A stretch of 42,168 bases of DNA from Thiobacillus sp. (GTDB lineage Bacteria > Pseudomonadota > Gammaproteobacteria > Burkholderiales > Thiobacillaceae): positions 1-42,168 of the forward strand of contig JADFDC010000017.1 of the NCBI GenBank assembly GCA_018263115.1, in the 5' to 3' direction. Shown one piece after another: positions 1 to 9,371 of the stretch. The translations under genes and the position numbers were made by a program. How positions within the stretch are numbered: the first letter of the stretch is position 1; each line of letters starts with the position of its first letter. Under the pieces are notes generated by a model that searched no databases, was not told where the DNA came from, and was given only the letters and a program-made list of their open reading frames with translations.

Positions 1-1
1 G

Positions 2-349
2 GCGTACTGGAAGAAGAGGCCCGATCCTGGACTGATCCATCATTCCGATCGGGGCAGCCAGTATTGCAGCCAGGCTTATCGTGACCTGCAAGCGGGTTAC
101 GGCATGCAGACCTCGATGTCGCGCCGGGGGAATTGCTGGGACAATGCGCCGATGGAGAGCTTCTTTGGCACGCTCAAGACTGAGAGTCTGCATCATTACC
201 GCTTCGCCACCCGCGAGGCCGCACGACGGGTGATTTTTGATTACATCGAGGTGTTCTACAACCAGATTCGGCGCCACGCCAAGATTGGCTATCTGGCCCC
301 CGCCGAGTTCGAGAAGCAGTTCTATGTCAACCTGAAAAAGGCAGCATAG
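2..349 (+). CDS. IS3-family transposase OrfB, C-terminal part (cut by window start)
   Basis: The reading frame is open from base 2, so the 5' part lies outside the window; about 115 residues are visible. HSDRGSQY is the signature around the second catalytic Asp of IS3-type DDE integrase cores. NAPMESFFGTLK carries the catalytic Glu followed seven residues later by the conserved Lys. The end (YNQIRRHAKIGYLAPAEFE) is the usual IS3 OrfB tail. The protein would cut and join the ends of its element, normally as an OrfAB frameshift fusion. The frame is intact to its TAG stop, so nothing visible says it is dead. Confidence 0.93.
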   Translation, partial: AYWKKRPDPGLIHHSDRGSQYCSQAYRDLQAGYGMQTSMSRRGNCWDNAPMESFFGTLKTESLHHYRFATREAARRVIFDYIEVFYNQIRRHAKIGYLAPAEFEKQFYVNLKKAA

Positions 350-364
350 TGAGGACGACTTATT

Positions 365-389
365 TGTCCACTAAACCGGACCCAGCTCA
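365..389 (+). repeat. Probable right terminal inverted repeat of the IS3-family element
   Basis: Sixteen bases after the transposase stop there is a run beginning TGTCCACTAAACC and ending CCCAGCTCA. Position just past orfB and the terminal CA are what an IS3-family right end looks like. The left end is outside the window, so the pairing and the target duplication cannot be confirmed. Confidence 0.45.
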
Positions 390-491
390 TTCAAGCTTCG
401 TTGCCCAAAGACAGCCACCCAACCTGTTTTCGTTCAGTCTTGTATCACTTGCGTAGTGGCACCCTTTGCCCTGCCTGAGTAGAATGAATCC

Positions 492-956
492 ATGGATCAT
501 GCCGTCATCAATGCCCCGTTCGGTCAGCTCCGCCTGACCGCAGACCGCGATATCCTGACCGGAATCGAGTTTCTGCTTGAGCGGGAAGCTCTCAAAAAGC
601 CCGTCTCCGCCATTCTCAGGAAAACCCAGGCGCAACTCGATGCCTACTTTGCCAACCCCAGGCATCGGTTTGATCTGCCCATGCGGCTTGAGGGCACGGC
701 TTTCCAGCAATCCGTCTGGCAGGCGCTGTGCGATATCCGGCCCGGATCGCCGCTGACCTATGGCCAGCTGGCAAAAAATCTGGGAACCGCGCCGCGCGCC
801 GTCGGTGGCGCCTGCGGGTCCAACCCCATACCCATCATCGTGCCCTGCCACCGGGTGGTTTCCGCTTCAGGGATAGGCGGCTTCATGAAAACCCGCTACC
901 TTGGCCCGCTGAATATCAAATCCTGGCTGCTGGCACATGAGCAAGGCAAACAGTGA
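492..956 (+). CDS. ogt: Methylated-DNA--protein-cysteine S-methyltransferase
   Basis: A 154-residue suicide DNA-repair protein that moves the alkyl group from O6-alkylguanine (and O4-alkylthymine) to its own cysteine. The active-site motif IVPCHRVV is at about residues 116-123, followed by the GIGGF loop; a conserved helix segment (FQQSVWQAL) precedes it. Length fits the short Ogt/MGMT form without the Ada regulatory domain. Its last 20 bases overlap the start of xerD in another frame, so the two are probably co-transcribed. The start is the first ATG after the IS end; only a weak ribosome-binding site is visible. Confidence 0.93.
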   Translation: MDHAVINAPFGQLRLTADRDILTGIEFLLEREALKKPVSAILRKTQAQLDAYFANPRHRFDLPMRLEGTAFQQSVWQALCDIRPGSPLTYGQLAKNLGTAPRAVGGACGSNPIPIIVPCHRVVSASGIGGFMKTRYLGPLNIKSWLLAHEQGKQ

Positions 957-1845
957 AGGCAGCGACCTGATCGATCGCTTTTGCGATCGGCTGTGGCTGG
1001 AAGACGGGCTGTCGCAAAATACGCTCTCCGCCTATCGCCGCGACCTGAAGGCGTTTTCCGGCTGGCTGAACGAGGCATGCCATCAAAGTCTGGCGCAAGC
1101 CGCCGCGCCGGATATCGACGCCTACCTCGCCCATCGCTTCGCCACCCGCGCCAAGCCGCGCACTGCCGCGCGATACACTGCCAGCCTGCGCCGGTTTTAC
1201 CGCTTTCTGGTGCGCGAAAGCCTGGTCGAAAACGACCCCACCCAATATCTGGATACCCCCAAGCTGCCACGGCCTTTGCCCAAGGTGCTGTCTGAGCCTG
1301 AAGTGGAGCGCCTGCTCGCGGCGCCCAATACCGACACACCGTCCGGCCTGCGCGACCGCGCCATGATCGAGACGCTCTACGCAACCGGCCTGCGCGTGTC
1401 CGAACTGGTGGGTTTGAAACTGTTGAATCTGGATCTGAATGCCGCCGTGCTGCGCGTCACCGGCAAGGGCGGCAAGGACCGGCTGGTCCCGCTGGGCGAA
1501 GAAGCCCAGCACTGGCTGTCGCGCTATCTGAGGGAATCCCGCCCGATGTTGTTGAGCGGGAAAAACTGCTCGGAAGTCTTCGTCACACCGCGCGGCGCCG
1601 GCATGACCCGGCAGGCTTTTTGGCATTTGTTGAAGCGCAATGCGCTGGCAGGCGGCATCCACAAACCACTTTCTCCCCACACCCTGCGCCACGCCTTCGC
1701 CACCCATCTGCTCGCCCACGGCGCCGACCTGCGTGCCGTGCAGATGCTGCTGGGCCACGCCGACATCTCGACCACGCAGATCTACACCCATGTCGCACGC
1801 GAACGGTTGAAGCAGCTGCACAAGCAGCACCACCCGCGTGGCTAA
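937..1845 (+). CDS. xerD: Site-specific tyrosine recombinase XerD
   Basis: 302 residues, the normal length. The N-terminal SAM-like core-binding domain (about 1-100, DGLSQNTLSAYRRDL) is followed by the catalytic domain. Catalytic positions are visible: Arg in ATGLRVSEL, Lys in GKGGKDR, the HTLRH box, the GH of LLGHADIS, and the Tyr nucleophile in TQIYTHV. With XerC it resolves chromosome dimers at dif during FtsK-dependent division. XerD rather than XerC is chosen from the N-terminal FCDRLWLEDGLS pattern. It overlaps ogt upstream by 20 bases and, convergently, overlaps the TauE/SafE gene end by 4 bases. Confidence 0.93.
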   Translation: MSKANSEGSDLIDRFCDRLWLEDGLSQNTLSAYRRDLKAFSGWLNEACHQSLAQAAAPDIDAYLAHRFATRAKPRTAARYTASLRRFYRFLVRESLVENDPTQYLDTPKLPRPLPKVLSEPEVERLLAAPNTDTPSGLRDRAMIETLYATGLRVSELVGLKLLNLDLNAAVLRVTGKGGKDRLVPLGEEAQHWLSRYLRESRPMLLSGKNCSEVFVTPRGAGMTRQAFWHLLKRNALAGGIHKPLSPHTLRHAFATHLLAHGADLRAVQMLLGHADISTTQIYTHVARERLKQLHKQHHPRG

Positions 1846-2576
1846 TTGAAAGCCTTCACAAACAGCGACAGCCCACTCAACAACAGCAAGGCGCCGATCA
1901 AACGTGTCATCTGGATCTGGCTCAATCCGGTATGCACATGGCTGCCGCCATACAACGCGAGCAGCGCGATGGGCAGACCCGAGGCGTAGGCTTTCCAGAT
2001 TTCCGGCTTCATCAGCAGGCCGGCCGTGATGAAACTGCCAATCCGGAACACTCCTTCCAGGAAGAACACGCCGGAGAATGTCGCGCGCAATTCGCCCTTG
2101 TCTTTCAGTCGGTGCGTGAGATAAATCACATAGGGCGGACCGCCCGTCCCGAAGAGGCCGCCAACCGTGCCGCCGGTGAAGCTGGCTAGCGCTGCCCACC
2201 AGCGAGAGACAGTTTTCTCGCCATGCAGATTCAGCAAACTGCGAAGCGCGAATACCAGCACAAAAATCGCCAGGCCAATCAGGAGCGGTGTTTTGGGGAA
2301 ATTGACCAGCATGGTCGTTCCCAGCACCACGCCGATCGCCCCGAACGGCACCAGTGGCTTGACTTCGTCCCAGCGTACCTGCCGGAAATTCAGTCCGCCC
2401 AGAGTCAGCGAGGCGGTGAAATCCAGCAGCAGAATGAATGGGACGACAAAGGGCAAGGGAAACATCAGCGCCAGCAGGGGCACCGCAACCAAGCCCGACC
2501 CAAAGCCGCTGATGCCGCGAATGAAGTAGGCTAGCAGCAGCACGCCTGCCGCGTAGCCCAGTTCAACCACGGTCAA
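1842..2576 (-). CDS. TauE/SafE-family membrane permease
   Basis: A hydrophobic protein of about 244 residues with the family N-terminus ([19 protein letters not shown]) and the [14 protein letters not shown] motif in the second half; about eight membrane segments. The family exports sulfite, sulfoacetate or related organic anions; the substrate here is unknown, though a sulfur-oxidising host makes sulfite export plausible. The frame runs further upstream inside folB, but that part is not family-like. I take the TTG at 2576, whose TTGA overlaps the folB stop, as the translationally coupled start; GTG at 2570 is the alternative. Confidence 0.8.
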   Translation of the reverse strand: MTVVELGYAAGVLLLAYFIRGISGFGSGLVAVPLLALMFPLPFVVPFILLLDFTASLTLGGLNFRQVRWDEVKPLVPFGAIGVVLGTTMLVNFPKTPLLIGLAIFVLVFALRSLLNLHGEKTVSRWWAALASFTGGTVGGLFGTGGPPYVIYLTHRLKDKGELRATFSGVFFLEGVFRIGSFITAGLLMKPEIWKAYASGLPIALLALYGGSHVHTGLSQIQMTRLIGALLLLSGLSLFVKAFN

Positions 2577-2935
2577 TTGCGCGTGCCCCGCTCGATGGTG
2601 ATGCCCAGTTCCTTCACGCCGCGCACGATGGCGAATTTGGTCACGCTGACTTTCACCCACGGTGCGCCAAATTCATTCAGGATGATCTGCGCCACGTGTT
2701 CGGCCACGGCTTCCACCAGGGCGATGGGCTGGGGGCGGTTGATCAGACTGTCCTTGACACGATTGGCCACTGCGCCGTAATCGATGGTGTCGACCACGTC
2801 ATCCGTCTCACCCGCCTTGTGTTCGGGCAGGCCGATTTCCAGGTCCAGCTTTACCGGCTGGGGAATTTTGCGTTCCCATTCATATATGCCGATAATGAGA
2901 TCGAGGCGGAAATCCCGCAAAAACAAAATATCCAT
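2573..2935 (-). CDS. folB: Dihydroneopterin aldolase
   Basis: 120 residues from the ATG at 2935 (an ATG seven codons upstream is possible but not family-like). It converts 7,8-dihydroneopterin to 6-hydroxymethyl-dihydropterin plus glycolaldehyde in folate synthesis. Family features: the start [34 protein letters not shown], the [10 protein letters not shown] substrate-binding segment with its Glu, and [10 protein letters not shown] at the end. It is divergent from plsY with 36 bp between start codons, an arrangement conserved in many proteobacteria, and its stop overlaps the start of the downstream permease. Confidence 0.93.
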   Translation of the reverse strand: MDILFLRDFRLDLIIGIYEWERKIPQPVKLDLEIGLPEHKAGETDDVVDTIDYGAVANRVKDSLINRPQPIALVEAVAEHVAQIILNEFGAPWVKVSVTKFAIVRGVKELGITIERGTRN

Positions 2936-2971
2936 GGGCGCAGACCCTGCACGCAAAAGGAATGGATTTTA

Positions 2972-3586
2972 ATGCATAGCGCGTTGATTAACCTGCTGAT
3001 CGCCTTGGGCGCCTATTTGATCGGCTCGCTCTCGTTTGCCGTCATCGTGGCAAAACTGATGGGTCTGCCCGACCCGCGCAGCTTCGGTTCGGGCAACCCG
3101 GGCGCCACCAACATGTTGCGCACCGGCAAAAAGACGGCCGCGCTACTCACGCTGCTGGGCGATCTGGCCAAGGGCTGGCTGGCGGTGTGGCTGGCCGGCC
3201 TGCTCGGCGCGAAATTCGGGATACAGATACTTGCCATGCACGCCGCCGCACTAGCCGTGTTTCTGGGTCATGTCTACCCGGTGTTTTTCGGTTTCAAGGG
3301 CGGCAAGGGCGTGGCCACCGCGCTGGGCATCCTGCTTGCGCTCAACCCGTGGCTGGGGCTTGCCACGCTGGCTGTCTGGGCAAGTGTGTTCGCAGTGACA
3401 CGCCTGTCGTCCCTGGCCGCGCTGACCGCCTCGATTTCCGCACCGTTTTTTGGCGCATGGCTCACCGGCAGCCGTATCACGATCCTGACACTGTGCCTGA
3501 TCACCGCCCTGCTCATCTGGCGTCACCGTGCCAATATCCAGCGGCTGCTGTTGGGCGAAGAAAGCGGCTTTAAAAAAGCCAAGTAG
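2972..3586 (+). CDS. plsY: Glycerol-3-phosphate acyltransferase PlsY
   Basis: 204 residues, polytopic. It acylates glycerol-3-phosphate with acyl phosphate to form lysophosphatidate, the first step of phospholipid synthesis. The three PlsY motifs are visible: [11 protein letters not shown] (about 31-41), [18 protein letters not shown] (about 96-113), and the C-terminal [10 protein letters not shown]. Start chosen at the ATG that follows an AAAAGG ribosome-binding site; the open frame upstream of it is only the antisense of folB. Confidence 0.95.
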   Translation: MHSALINLLIALGAYLIGSLSFAVIVAKLMGLPDPRSFGSGNPGATNMLRTGKKTAALLTLLGDLAKGWLAVWLAGLLGAKFGIQILAMHAAALAVFLGHVYPVFFGFKGGKGVATALGILLALNPWLGLATLAVWASVFAVTRLSSLAALTASISAPFFGAWLTGSRITILTLCLITALLIWRHRANIQRLLLGEESGFKKAK

Positions 3587-3608
3587 CGCATCCGGGGAGA
3601 CAACAAAT

Positions 3609-4412
3609 ATGACCTGGTTTGAAAAGGAAATGAACTACGCCAAGGACAGCCTGGCGGAAGTCTCTCAGCAGGCCATCGACCGCGCGGGCGAACGCCTGAC
3701 CGGCGTGGTCAAGGACGGCGTGGCCCAGGCAGGCGCCGAACTGCGCGAAGTTATCCAGAACGCGGGCGAGGAAATCGATACCAAGCTCGAGAAGATTTCG
3801 CAGGAACTTCACGAACAGCGCCAGTTCACCAAGGATGACGTTAAGGAAATGGTGGACTATGCAGCCGATAAACTGTCCACCGTGCTGGATGCCAGAGTCG
3901 CCGTCGCCAAGCGCGAAATCTCGGACCTGGTGCAGGACAAGGTCGAATACTTCAAGCACGAAGTGGATGATTTTTTCATCCGGCGTCAGGAAGACTTGTC
4001 GCGCGAACGGCGCAGGCTGTTCATCAATGTGCTGATCGCAGTCAGCGCTTCTTTCCTGGTGGGCGGCGTGTCATGGCTGTACCACCGCTTCATGGGCGGC
4101 ACGCTGGACATTTTCGGCATCTTCCGCATCGTGTTTGCCTCGCTGATGGGCGGCTATGCCGTTTACCTGCTGGCCTCGCTGATTCGCCGCTGGATGCGCA
4201 TGACCGAGCACCGCAAGGATGCGCTTTACCTGACCATGCGCTACTGGGGCGTGTTGCGCCCCGAAAGCGTATTCATGAACCTGGTGCTGCTGTGCGTCGC
4301 CGCCCTGCTGTTCGGCCTGCTGCTGTTCCCGGATGTCCTCGCCCAGTTGCCTGGCGGAAATGCCTTGCTGCAGTGGGTACATGAGATGATCCCGGCCATT
4401 CGCAGACAATGA
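3609..4412 (+). CDS. Membrane-anchored coiled-coil protein of unknown function
   Basis: 267 residues starting 8 bases after a GGGGAGA ribosome-binding site. Residues 1-140 are charged, Ala/Glu/Lys-rich and helical, without glycine breaks, like an amphipathic or coiled-coil stalk. Three hydrophobic segments follow at about 143-162 (LIAVSASFLVGG), 172-193 (FRIVFASLMGGYAVYLLASL) and 223-245 (VFMNLVLLCVAALLFGLLLF). I do not recognise the family. It follows plsY closely and converges on clsB 16 bases away, so a role in envelope or lipid metabolism is only a guess from context. Confidence 0.75.
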   Translation: MTWFEKEMNYAKDSLAEVSQQAIDRAGERLTGVVKDGVAQAGAELREVIQNAGEEIDTKLEKISQELHEQRQFTKDDVKEMVDYAADKLSTVLDARVAVAKREISDLVQDKVEYFKHEVDDFFIRRQEDLSRERRRLFINVLIAVSASFLVGGVSWLYHRFMGGTLDIFGIFRIVFASLMGGYAVYLLASLIRRWMRMTEHRKDALYLTMRYWGVLRPESVFMNLVLLCVAALLFGLLLFPDVLAQLPGGNALLQWVHEMIPAIRRQ

Positions 4413-4428
4413 CCCTCACGGGTTTCCC

Positions 4429-5604
4429 CTACCACTGTTTGAGCAGCCCCGCGACGCCCATTCCCCAACGCACCAGGCCATAGGCCAGCCAGCACTTCAA
4501 GCGAATCGATAACGGCTGTTCCCGCCAGGCACCGGCTTCTATCCGCTGTGTCTGGCTGGCCATGGCCTGATCAAGCCTGCCTCTGAGTTCACTGGCGAAT
4601 TCCTTATCCTTGATGACCACGTTGGCCTCGCGCGCCAGCAGCAAACTGAAAGGATCGATGTTGGACGAGCCCACGGTCGACCAGTCATGATCGATGACAG
4701 CAACCTTGGCATGCAGATGGCTGGGCAAGTATTCATGGATTTCCACTCCGGCATCCAGCAGCGAGCCATACAGCGCGCGGCTGGCGGCATGCTGGAGCCG
4801 ATACTCCACCATGCCTTGCAACAGCAGGCGAATCCGGACGCCCCTGCGTGCCGCCTCGGTCAATGCATGGCGAAATCGATGGCCGGGAAGAAAATAGGCA
4901 TTGGCGATCAGGATTTCGTGCCGCGCGCTTCGAATGGCAGCCAGATAGGATTGCTCGATGTCAAAGCGATGGCGCAGGTTATCGCGCAGCAGCAAGGCAG
5001 CCTGGGCAGGCTGAATTCCAACCTGCCCCTCGCCTTCAGTGCCGCGCAGGGCCAGGCTGGAAATCAGCGTGGCCGGCCGGCGCCAGTCCATGCGCCACCA
5101 CAGTTTTTCCATGGCCATGAGCACACGGTTGACGAGCTGGCCTTCGACCCGGACCGCGAAATCAAAACGCGGCGCGGTCTGGCCGGGAATATCCCAGTCA
5201 TCCTGAATGTTGATGCCGCCGATGAAGGCCATCTGGCCATCGACAACGGCCAGTTTCCGGTGCAGGCGCCGCAATCGGGATTTTCTGAGCGGCCACCAGC
5301 CGCGCTCGCGCCGGTACACGCGCAATTCGCCGCCCGCCTGGTCAAACGCATCCCACCAGCCTTGCGGCAGCGTGTTGGAGCCAAATCCATCAATCACAAG
5401 CCGTACCTCTATTCCGCGTAGCGCCGCCGCCGTCAGCGAATCGCGAATGTGCCTGCCAGTGGGATCATCCGCAAAAATATAGGTTTCAAGCCAGATGGAA
5501 TGACGGGCGGCTTCGATCGCATTGCCCAGTGCGGCAAAAAAATCCTCGCCGTTTTGCAGCAGGGCAATCCGGTTTCCCGAGGTAAACCTGGCTCGCTGGA
5601 TCAC
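4429..5604 (-). CDS. clsB: Cardiolipin synthase B, phospholipase D family
   Basis: 391 residues with two HKD motifs: HRKLAVVDGQMAFIGGIN (about 114-131) and HAKVAVIDHDWSTVGSSNID (about 298-317). The N-terminus GNRIALLQNGEDFFAAL and LETYIFADD are typical of the ClsB branch, which makes cardiolipin by phosphatidyl transfer. No N-terminal membrane hairpin is present, which separates it from ClsA. The gene upstream is an EEP-family hydrolase 13 bases away, the same pairing as ybhP with clsB in E. coli, so they are likely one transcript. Confidence 0.9.
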   Translation of the reverse strand: MIQRARFTSGNRIALLQNGEDFFAALGNAIEAARHSIWLETYIFADDPTGRHIRDSLTAAALRGIEVRLVIDGFGSNTLPQGWWDAFDQAGGELRVYRRERGWWPLRKSRLRRLHRKLAVVDGQMAFIGGINIQDDWDIPGQTAPRFDFAVRVEGQLVNRVLMAMEKLWWRMDWRRPATLISSLALRGTEGEGQVGIQPAQAALLLRDNLRHRFDIEQSYLAAIRSARHEILIANAYFLPGHRFRHALTEAARRGVRIRLLLQGMVEYRLQHAASRALYGSLLDAGVEIHEYLPSHLHAKVAVIDHDWSTVGSSNIDPFSLLLAREANVVIKDKEFASELRGRLDQAMASQTQRIEAGAWREQPLSIRLKCWLAYGLVRWGMGVAGLLKQW

Positions 5605-5617
5605 GCGCGTGAACAGG

Positions 5618-6373
5618 TCAGGCTGGCTGGAGCGTGGCGGTCAGCATGGCATGATCGGAAAGCCGATGCCAGGTGGGGCCGGAGTGAACATGCGCCACCC
5701 GGACATCCAAGCCGCGAATATAAATCCGGTCAAGATGGAACAGGGGCAGCATCGAAGGAAAGCTTCGCGCGGGCCGGCCGTGATGGGTTTCGAAGACTTC
5801 GTTCAAGCCGAGCTCGTTTGCCAGATATTTTGTGGCGCGCAAGCGCCAGTCATTGAAATCGCCCGCCAGAATGAGCGGTGCATGCTGCGGGACACTTTTG
5901 CGGATGCGATCGGCGATCATGCGCACCTGGCGCCGGCGGCCATCTTCCGTCAATGCCAGATGGACATTGATGCAATGCAGGGGCTCCGGCCAATCGGGCA
6001 ACTTGATCTCGCAATGGAGCATGCCGCGCGATTCCATGAAATGGCTGGAAATGTCCAGGTTCTCCCAGGACCGAATCGGAAAGCGCGACAGAATGGCATT
6101 GCCATGATGGCCTTCGTCATAGACCGAGTTCTTACCATAGGCGAATTCCGTCCAAAGTGTATCAGCCAGAAACTCGTGCTGAGGTTTTTCAGGCCAATGC
6201 GAAAAGCGGCTGGCTCGTCCCGCGTGAGTACCCTGAACCTCCTGCAGAAAAACAATATCCGCCTTGAGTGCATGCAGACGCTCTCGCAGATCATGCACGG
6301 TCAGTCGACGGTTGAAATGGGACAGCCCCTTGTGGATGTTGTAGCTGGCAACGCGTATTGAAGGGATCGACAT
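5618..6373 (-). CDS. Endonuclease/exonuclease/phosphatase family hydrolase (YbhP-like)
   Basis: 251 residues with the EEP fold signatures: RVASYNIHKGL at the N-terminus (metal-binding Asn), the QEVQG Glu, HGNAILSRFP, NVHLALTEDGRRRQ, the catalytic LILAGDFNDWR, and the terminal SDHAML His. Members hydrolyse phosphodiester or phosphomonoester bonds in nucleic acids or lipids with a divalent metal; the substrate is not predictable here. It lies between nudB (9 bases) and clsB (13 bases). The clsB linkage suggests a lipid headgroup role, but that is inference. Confidence 0.88.
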   Translation of the reverse strand: MSIPSIRVASYNIHKGLSHFNRRLTVHDLRERLHALKADIVFLQEVQGTHAGRASRFSHWPEKPQHEFLADTLWTEFAYGKNSVYDEGHHGNAILSRFPIRSWENLDISSHFMESRGMLHCEIKLPDWPEPLHCINVHLALTEDGRRRQVRMIADRIRKSVPQHAPLILAGDFNDWRLRATKYLANELGLNEVFETHHGRPARSFPSMLPLFHLDRIYIRGLDVRVAHVHSGPTWHRLSDHAMLTATLQPA

Positions 6374-6382
6374 GCGATTATG

Positions 6383-6835
6383 CTAGCGGTAAATTTTGCT
6401 GGATGCCAGCTTCAAAATAGCTTCCGCATTGCTGGGTGAAAAACATTTTTCCGCCGCCGCCACAGCGGGCAGCCAGAGATAATCGAGATGCTCTCGCGGT
6501 GCGAGCCGGACCGGCATTGCGGCAGTCACTTCCAGACCAAACACGTGTTCGGTGTTATGCGTGATATCGGGCGCATATCGATGCCGGTAGCACTCGAAAA
6601 TTTCATATTGATTCGTGTAGCCCCAGTCGGCCAGCCTGAAGACAGTGGCATCCAGCCCAGTTTCTTCTCGAACCTCCCGAATGGCGGTTTCTGCCAGGGT
6701 CTCTCCGGGGTGCTGCGATCCGGTGACCGACTGCCACCAGCCGGGATGATCCGCTCTTTCAAGAAGCAAAACCTGATTGTCAGGCGTGTGGATCACAACC
6801 AGAACAGAGACGGGAATTTTGTAAGACATCTTCAT
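6383..6835 (-). CDS. nudB: Dihydroneopterin triphosphate diphosphatase (Nudix)
   Basis: 150 residues. The Nudix box GETLAETAIREVREETGL (about 43-60) is complete, with the REVREE metal-binding core. The N-terminus YKIPVSVLVVIHT, WWQSVTGS, and the C-terminal FEIFECYRHRYAPDITHNTEHVF pattern match NudB, which removes pyrophosphate from dihydroneopterin triphosphate in folate synthesis; folB is about 3.5 kb away. Start could be ATG 6835 or ATG 6829; no strong ribosome-binding site separates them. It lies downstream of aspS, as in many betaproteobacteria. Confidence 0.9.
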   Translation of the reverse strand: MKMSYKIPVSVLVVIHTPDNQVLLLERADHPGWWQSVTGSQHPGETLAETAIREVREETGLDATVFRLADWGYTNQYEIFECYRHRYAPDITHNTEHVFGLEVTAAMPVRLAPREHLDYLWLPAVAAAEKCFSPSNAEAILKLASSKIYR

Positions 6836-6837
6836 TC

Positions 6838-6910
6838 ACACAGAGAGAACATCGGTAACAGGGGAACCCCCTAAAAAATCTTTCCTCTGTTCCCTCTGCT
6901 GCCTCTGTGT
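6838..6910. repeat. Intergenic inverted repeat with CCTCTG tandem units
   Basis: ACACAGAG at 6838-6845 is exactly complementary to CTCTGTGT at 6903-6910. Inside the right part, CCTCTG recurs at 6884, 6893 and 6902, a 9-bp period. A GGGGAACCCC palindrome sits at 6861-6870. The block fills the gap between aspS and nudB. CTCTGTG-type intergenic repeats are, from memory, common in betaproteobacterial genomes; function unknown. Confidence 0.5.
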
Positions 6911-6919
6911 AAAAGAACT

Positions 6920-8704
6920 TTAAACCGTTGGCGCGGTATTACGCAGGCGGATGTGCAGTTCGCGCAACTGCTTTTCGTCCACCGCATTCGGCGCTTCGGT
7001 CATCAGACAGTTCGCGCGCTGGGTTTTGGGGAAAGCGATCACGTCGCGGATGGATTCGGCACCCGTCACCAGCGTCACCAGCCGGTCGAGGCCAAAGGCC
7101 AGTCCACCATGCGGGGGCGCACCGTATTGCAGCGCGTCGAGCAGGAAACCGAATTTGGCGCGCTGCTCTTCCGGGCTGATGGCAAGCGCCTTGAATACCT
7201 TCTCCTGCACGTCCTCGCGATGGATGCGGATCGAGCCGCCGCCAACCTCCCAGCCATTCAGCACCATGTCGTAGGCGCGTGAAATACAGGCACCGGGATT
7301 GCTGTCAAGCATATCCTCGTGTCCCGGCTTGGGCGCGGTAAAGGGATGATGCAGCGCCACCCAGCGTTTGGCTTCTTCATCGAATTCAAACATGGGGAAG
7401 TCCACCACCCACAGTGGCGCCCACGCCGCGCCGGTAACATAGCCTTTTTCATGGCCGACCCTTGCGCGCAGGGCGCCCAGTGCGTCGTTGACTACTCTTA
7501 TCGTATCCGCGCCAAAGAAAATCAGGTCGCCGTTCTGCGCGCCGGTGCGTTCCATCACGGCTTTCAGCGAGGCTTCGGACAGGTTCTTGACGATGGGTGA
7601 TTGCAGGCCGGTTTCGTTCAATTGCGAGACATCGTTGACTTTGATGTAGGCCAGACCTTTCGCACCATAAATCTTGACGAACTCGGTGTAGCCGTCGATC
7701 TCGCCACGCGTGAGCGAAGCGCCGCCCGGCACGCGCATGGCCGCTACGCGCCCACCATTGTTGGCAGGACCGGAGAACACCTTGAACGCCACGTCTTTCA
7801 TCACGTCGGTGACTTCGGTCAGTTTCAGCGTCACGCGCATGTCGGGCTTGTCAGATCCGTATTTGTTCATGGCGGTGTGCCAGTCCATGCGCGGGAAAGG
7901 ATTGGGCAAATCGACGCCAGCAGCTTTTTTGTAAGTCTCCCGCACCATGCCTTCGACCAGGTTCATCACATCGTCTTCCTCGATGAAAGACATTTCCAGG
8001 TCAACCTGGGTGAACTCAGGCTGGCGATCCGCGCGCAAGTCCTCGTCGCGGAAACATTTGGTGATCTGGAAGTAGCGGTCATAACCCGCCACCATGAGCA
8101 ATTGCTTGAACAACTGGGGGCTTTGCGGCAACGCGTAGAACATGCCATCATGCACGCGCGACGGCACCAGATAATCTCGCGCGCCTTCGGGCGTGGAGCG
8201 CGTGAGCATGGGCGTTTCGACTTCCATGAAGTTCTGCGTATCGAGGTAGTCGCGCATGACTTTGGCCATGCGATAGCGCAAGGCCATGTTCTTCTGCATG
8301 GGCTCGCGACGCAGATCCAGATAGCGATAGGTCAGGCGGGTGTTCTCGTTGATGTTATCGTCGTCGATCAGGAAAGGCGGTGTGGCGGCGGCATTCAGCA
8401 CCTCGATTTTTTTGGCCAGCACCTCGATCTCGCCGGTTGCAAGATTGGCATTGACCGTACCCTCAGGCCGCGCACGCACATTGCCAGTGATGCGCAACAC
8501 GAATTCGTTGCGCACGGATTCGGCATGTTTGAAATCTTCGCCCATGTCCGGATCGCAAACGATCTGCACCAGGCCATAGCGGTCGCGCAGGTCAATGAAA
8601 ATCACCCCGCCATGGTCGCGGCGGCGGTGCGCCCAGCCGCAGAAAGTTACGCTTTGTCCGATGTGCGCGGCATTCACTTCGCCGCAGGTGTGTGTACGCA
8701 TCAT
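6920..8704 (-). CDS. aspS: Aspartyl-tRNA synthetase, probably non-discriminating
   Basis: 594 residues, the full bacterial type. It has an N-terminal OB-fold anticodon domain (1-110), class II motif 2 ([20 protein letters not shown]), the bacterial GAD insertion (about 290-420), and motif 3 near the end (GLAFGLDRL). It charges tRNA(Asp). Residues 28-33 read RRDHGG: His31 with Gly is the pattern of Pseudomonas-type enzymes that also charge tRNA(Asn), whereas discriminating E. coli AspRS has RRDLGS. If so, the cell uses GatCAB to convert Asp-tRNA(Asn). Order fmdB-DUF502-aspS-nudB is conserved in the class. Confidence 0.97.
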   Translation of the reverse strand: MMRTHTCGEVNAAHIGQSVTFCGWAHRRRDHGGVIFIDLRDRYGLVQIVCDPDMGEDFKHAESVRNEFVLRITGNVRARPEGTVNANLATGEIEVLAKKIEVLNAAATPPFLIDDDNINENTRLTYRYLDLRREPMQKNMALRYRMAKVMRDYLDTQNFMEVETPMLTRSTPEGARDYLVPSRVHDGMFYALPQSPQLFKQLLMVAGYDRYFQITKCFRDEDLRADRQPEFTQVDLEMSFIEEDDVMNLVEGMVRETYKKAAGVDLPNPFPRMDWHTAMNKYGSDKPDMRVTLKLTEVTDVMKDVAFKVFSGPANNGGRVAAMRVPGGASLTRGEIDGYTEFVKIYGAKGLAYIKVNDVSQLNETGLQSPIVKNLSEASLKAVMERTGAQNGDLIFFGADTIRVVNDALGALRARVGHEKGYVTGAAWAPLWVVDFPMFEFDEEAKRWVALHHPFTAPKPGHEDMLDSNPGACISRAYDMVLNGWEVGGGSIRIHREDVQEKVFKALAISPEEQRAKFGFLLDALQYGAPPHGGLAFGLDRLVTLVTGAESIRDVIAFPKTQRANCLMTEAPNAVDEKQLRELHIRLRNTAPTV

Positions 8705-8737
8705 GATAGGTTTGTCTTGGTTTGTTGTTACGCGCGC

Positions 8738-9364
8738 TTATTGATTTCCTGCATAGCGCGAACGCAGGTTTTCCGGTTTGGTGTCGGATGTCGCGACGCC
8801 CATCGACACGATTACCTTTAACGCCTGATCGACCGTCATGTCGAGCTCAACCACTTCCGATTTTTTTACATAGAAATAAAAGCCATTCACCGGACTCGGC
8901 GTGGTCGGGATAAATACCGCGACATGCTCTTCCGGCAACCTTGCCCTGATCTCGTCAGGCATATTAGTTTGAAATGCGATGGAGCGAGCATTGGGATGCG
9001 GGTAAGGCACCAGCAGCACCTTGCGGAACGCATTGCCGCTGCTGGAGAACAGCGTATCCGAAACCTGCTTGACGCTGTTGTAAATAGTCTTCACCACGGG
9101 AATTCGCAGCAGCATGGCTTCCCAGAAATCCACCAGCCGCTGGCCCATGATGTTGGCCGTGGCCAGTCCGGTCAGGAAAATCACCAGCAGGGTAAGAATC
9201 ACGCCCAAGCCTGGAATGCGAAACCCAATCCAGGTAATTGGCTGCCACGAATCCGGCAACAGCAGCAGGGTCTGATCCATGGTGCCGATCAGCAGATCGA
9301 GCACCCACAGGGTGATTCCCAGAGGCACCCAGATCAACAGGCCGGTGATGAAGTAGCGTTTCAT
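8738..9364 (-). CDS. DUF502 family inner-membrane protein
   Basis: 208 residues from the ATG at 9364 (the frame can be extended two codons to a TTG). The N-terminus KRYFITGLLIWVPLGITLWVL is the first membrane segment; a second one is at about 55-75 (GVILTLLVIFLTGLA). Between and after are the DUF502 signatures PVVKTIYNSVKQVSDT and the FIPTTPSPVNGFYFYV-like C-terminal part. Function is unknown for the family. It sits between fmdB and aspS in the usual order. A strong hairpin lies directly upstream of its start. Confidence 0.88.
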   Translation of the reverse strand: MKRYFITGLLIWVPLGITLWVLDLLIGTMDQTLLLLPDSWQPITWIGFRIPGLGVILTLLVIFLTGLATANIMGQRLVDFWEAMLLRIPVVKTIYNSVKQVSDTLFSSSGNAFRKVLLVPYPHPNARSIAFQTNMPDEIRARLPEEHVAVFIPTTPSPVNGFYFYVKKSEVVELDMTVDQALKVIVSMGVATSDTKPENLRSRYAGNQ

Positions 9365-9371
9365 AAACAAT

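Noticed and set aside
916-2199. 427-codon minus-strand ORF across xerD and the permease gene
   Set aside because: It is a shadow of xerD and of the TauE/SafE gene in another frame, with no ribosome-binding site or recognisable domain.
7601-8821. 406-codon plus-strand ORF opposite aspS
   Set aside because: It is wholly antisense to a clear aspS, rich in His/Gln/Val as expected from mirrored codons, and resembles no family.
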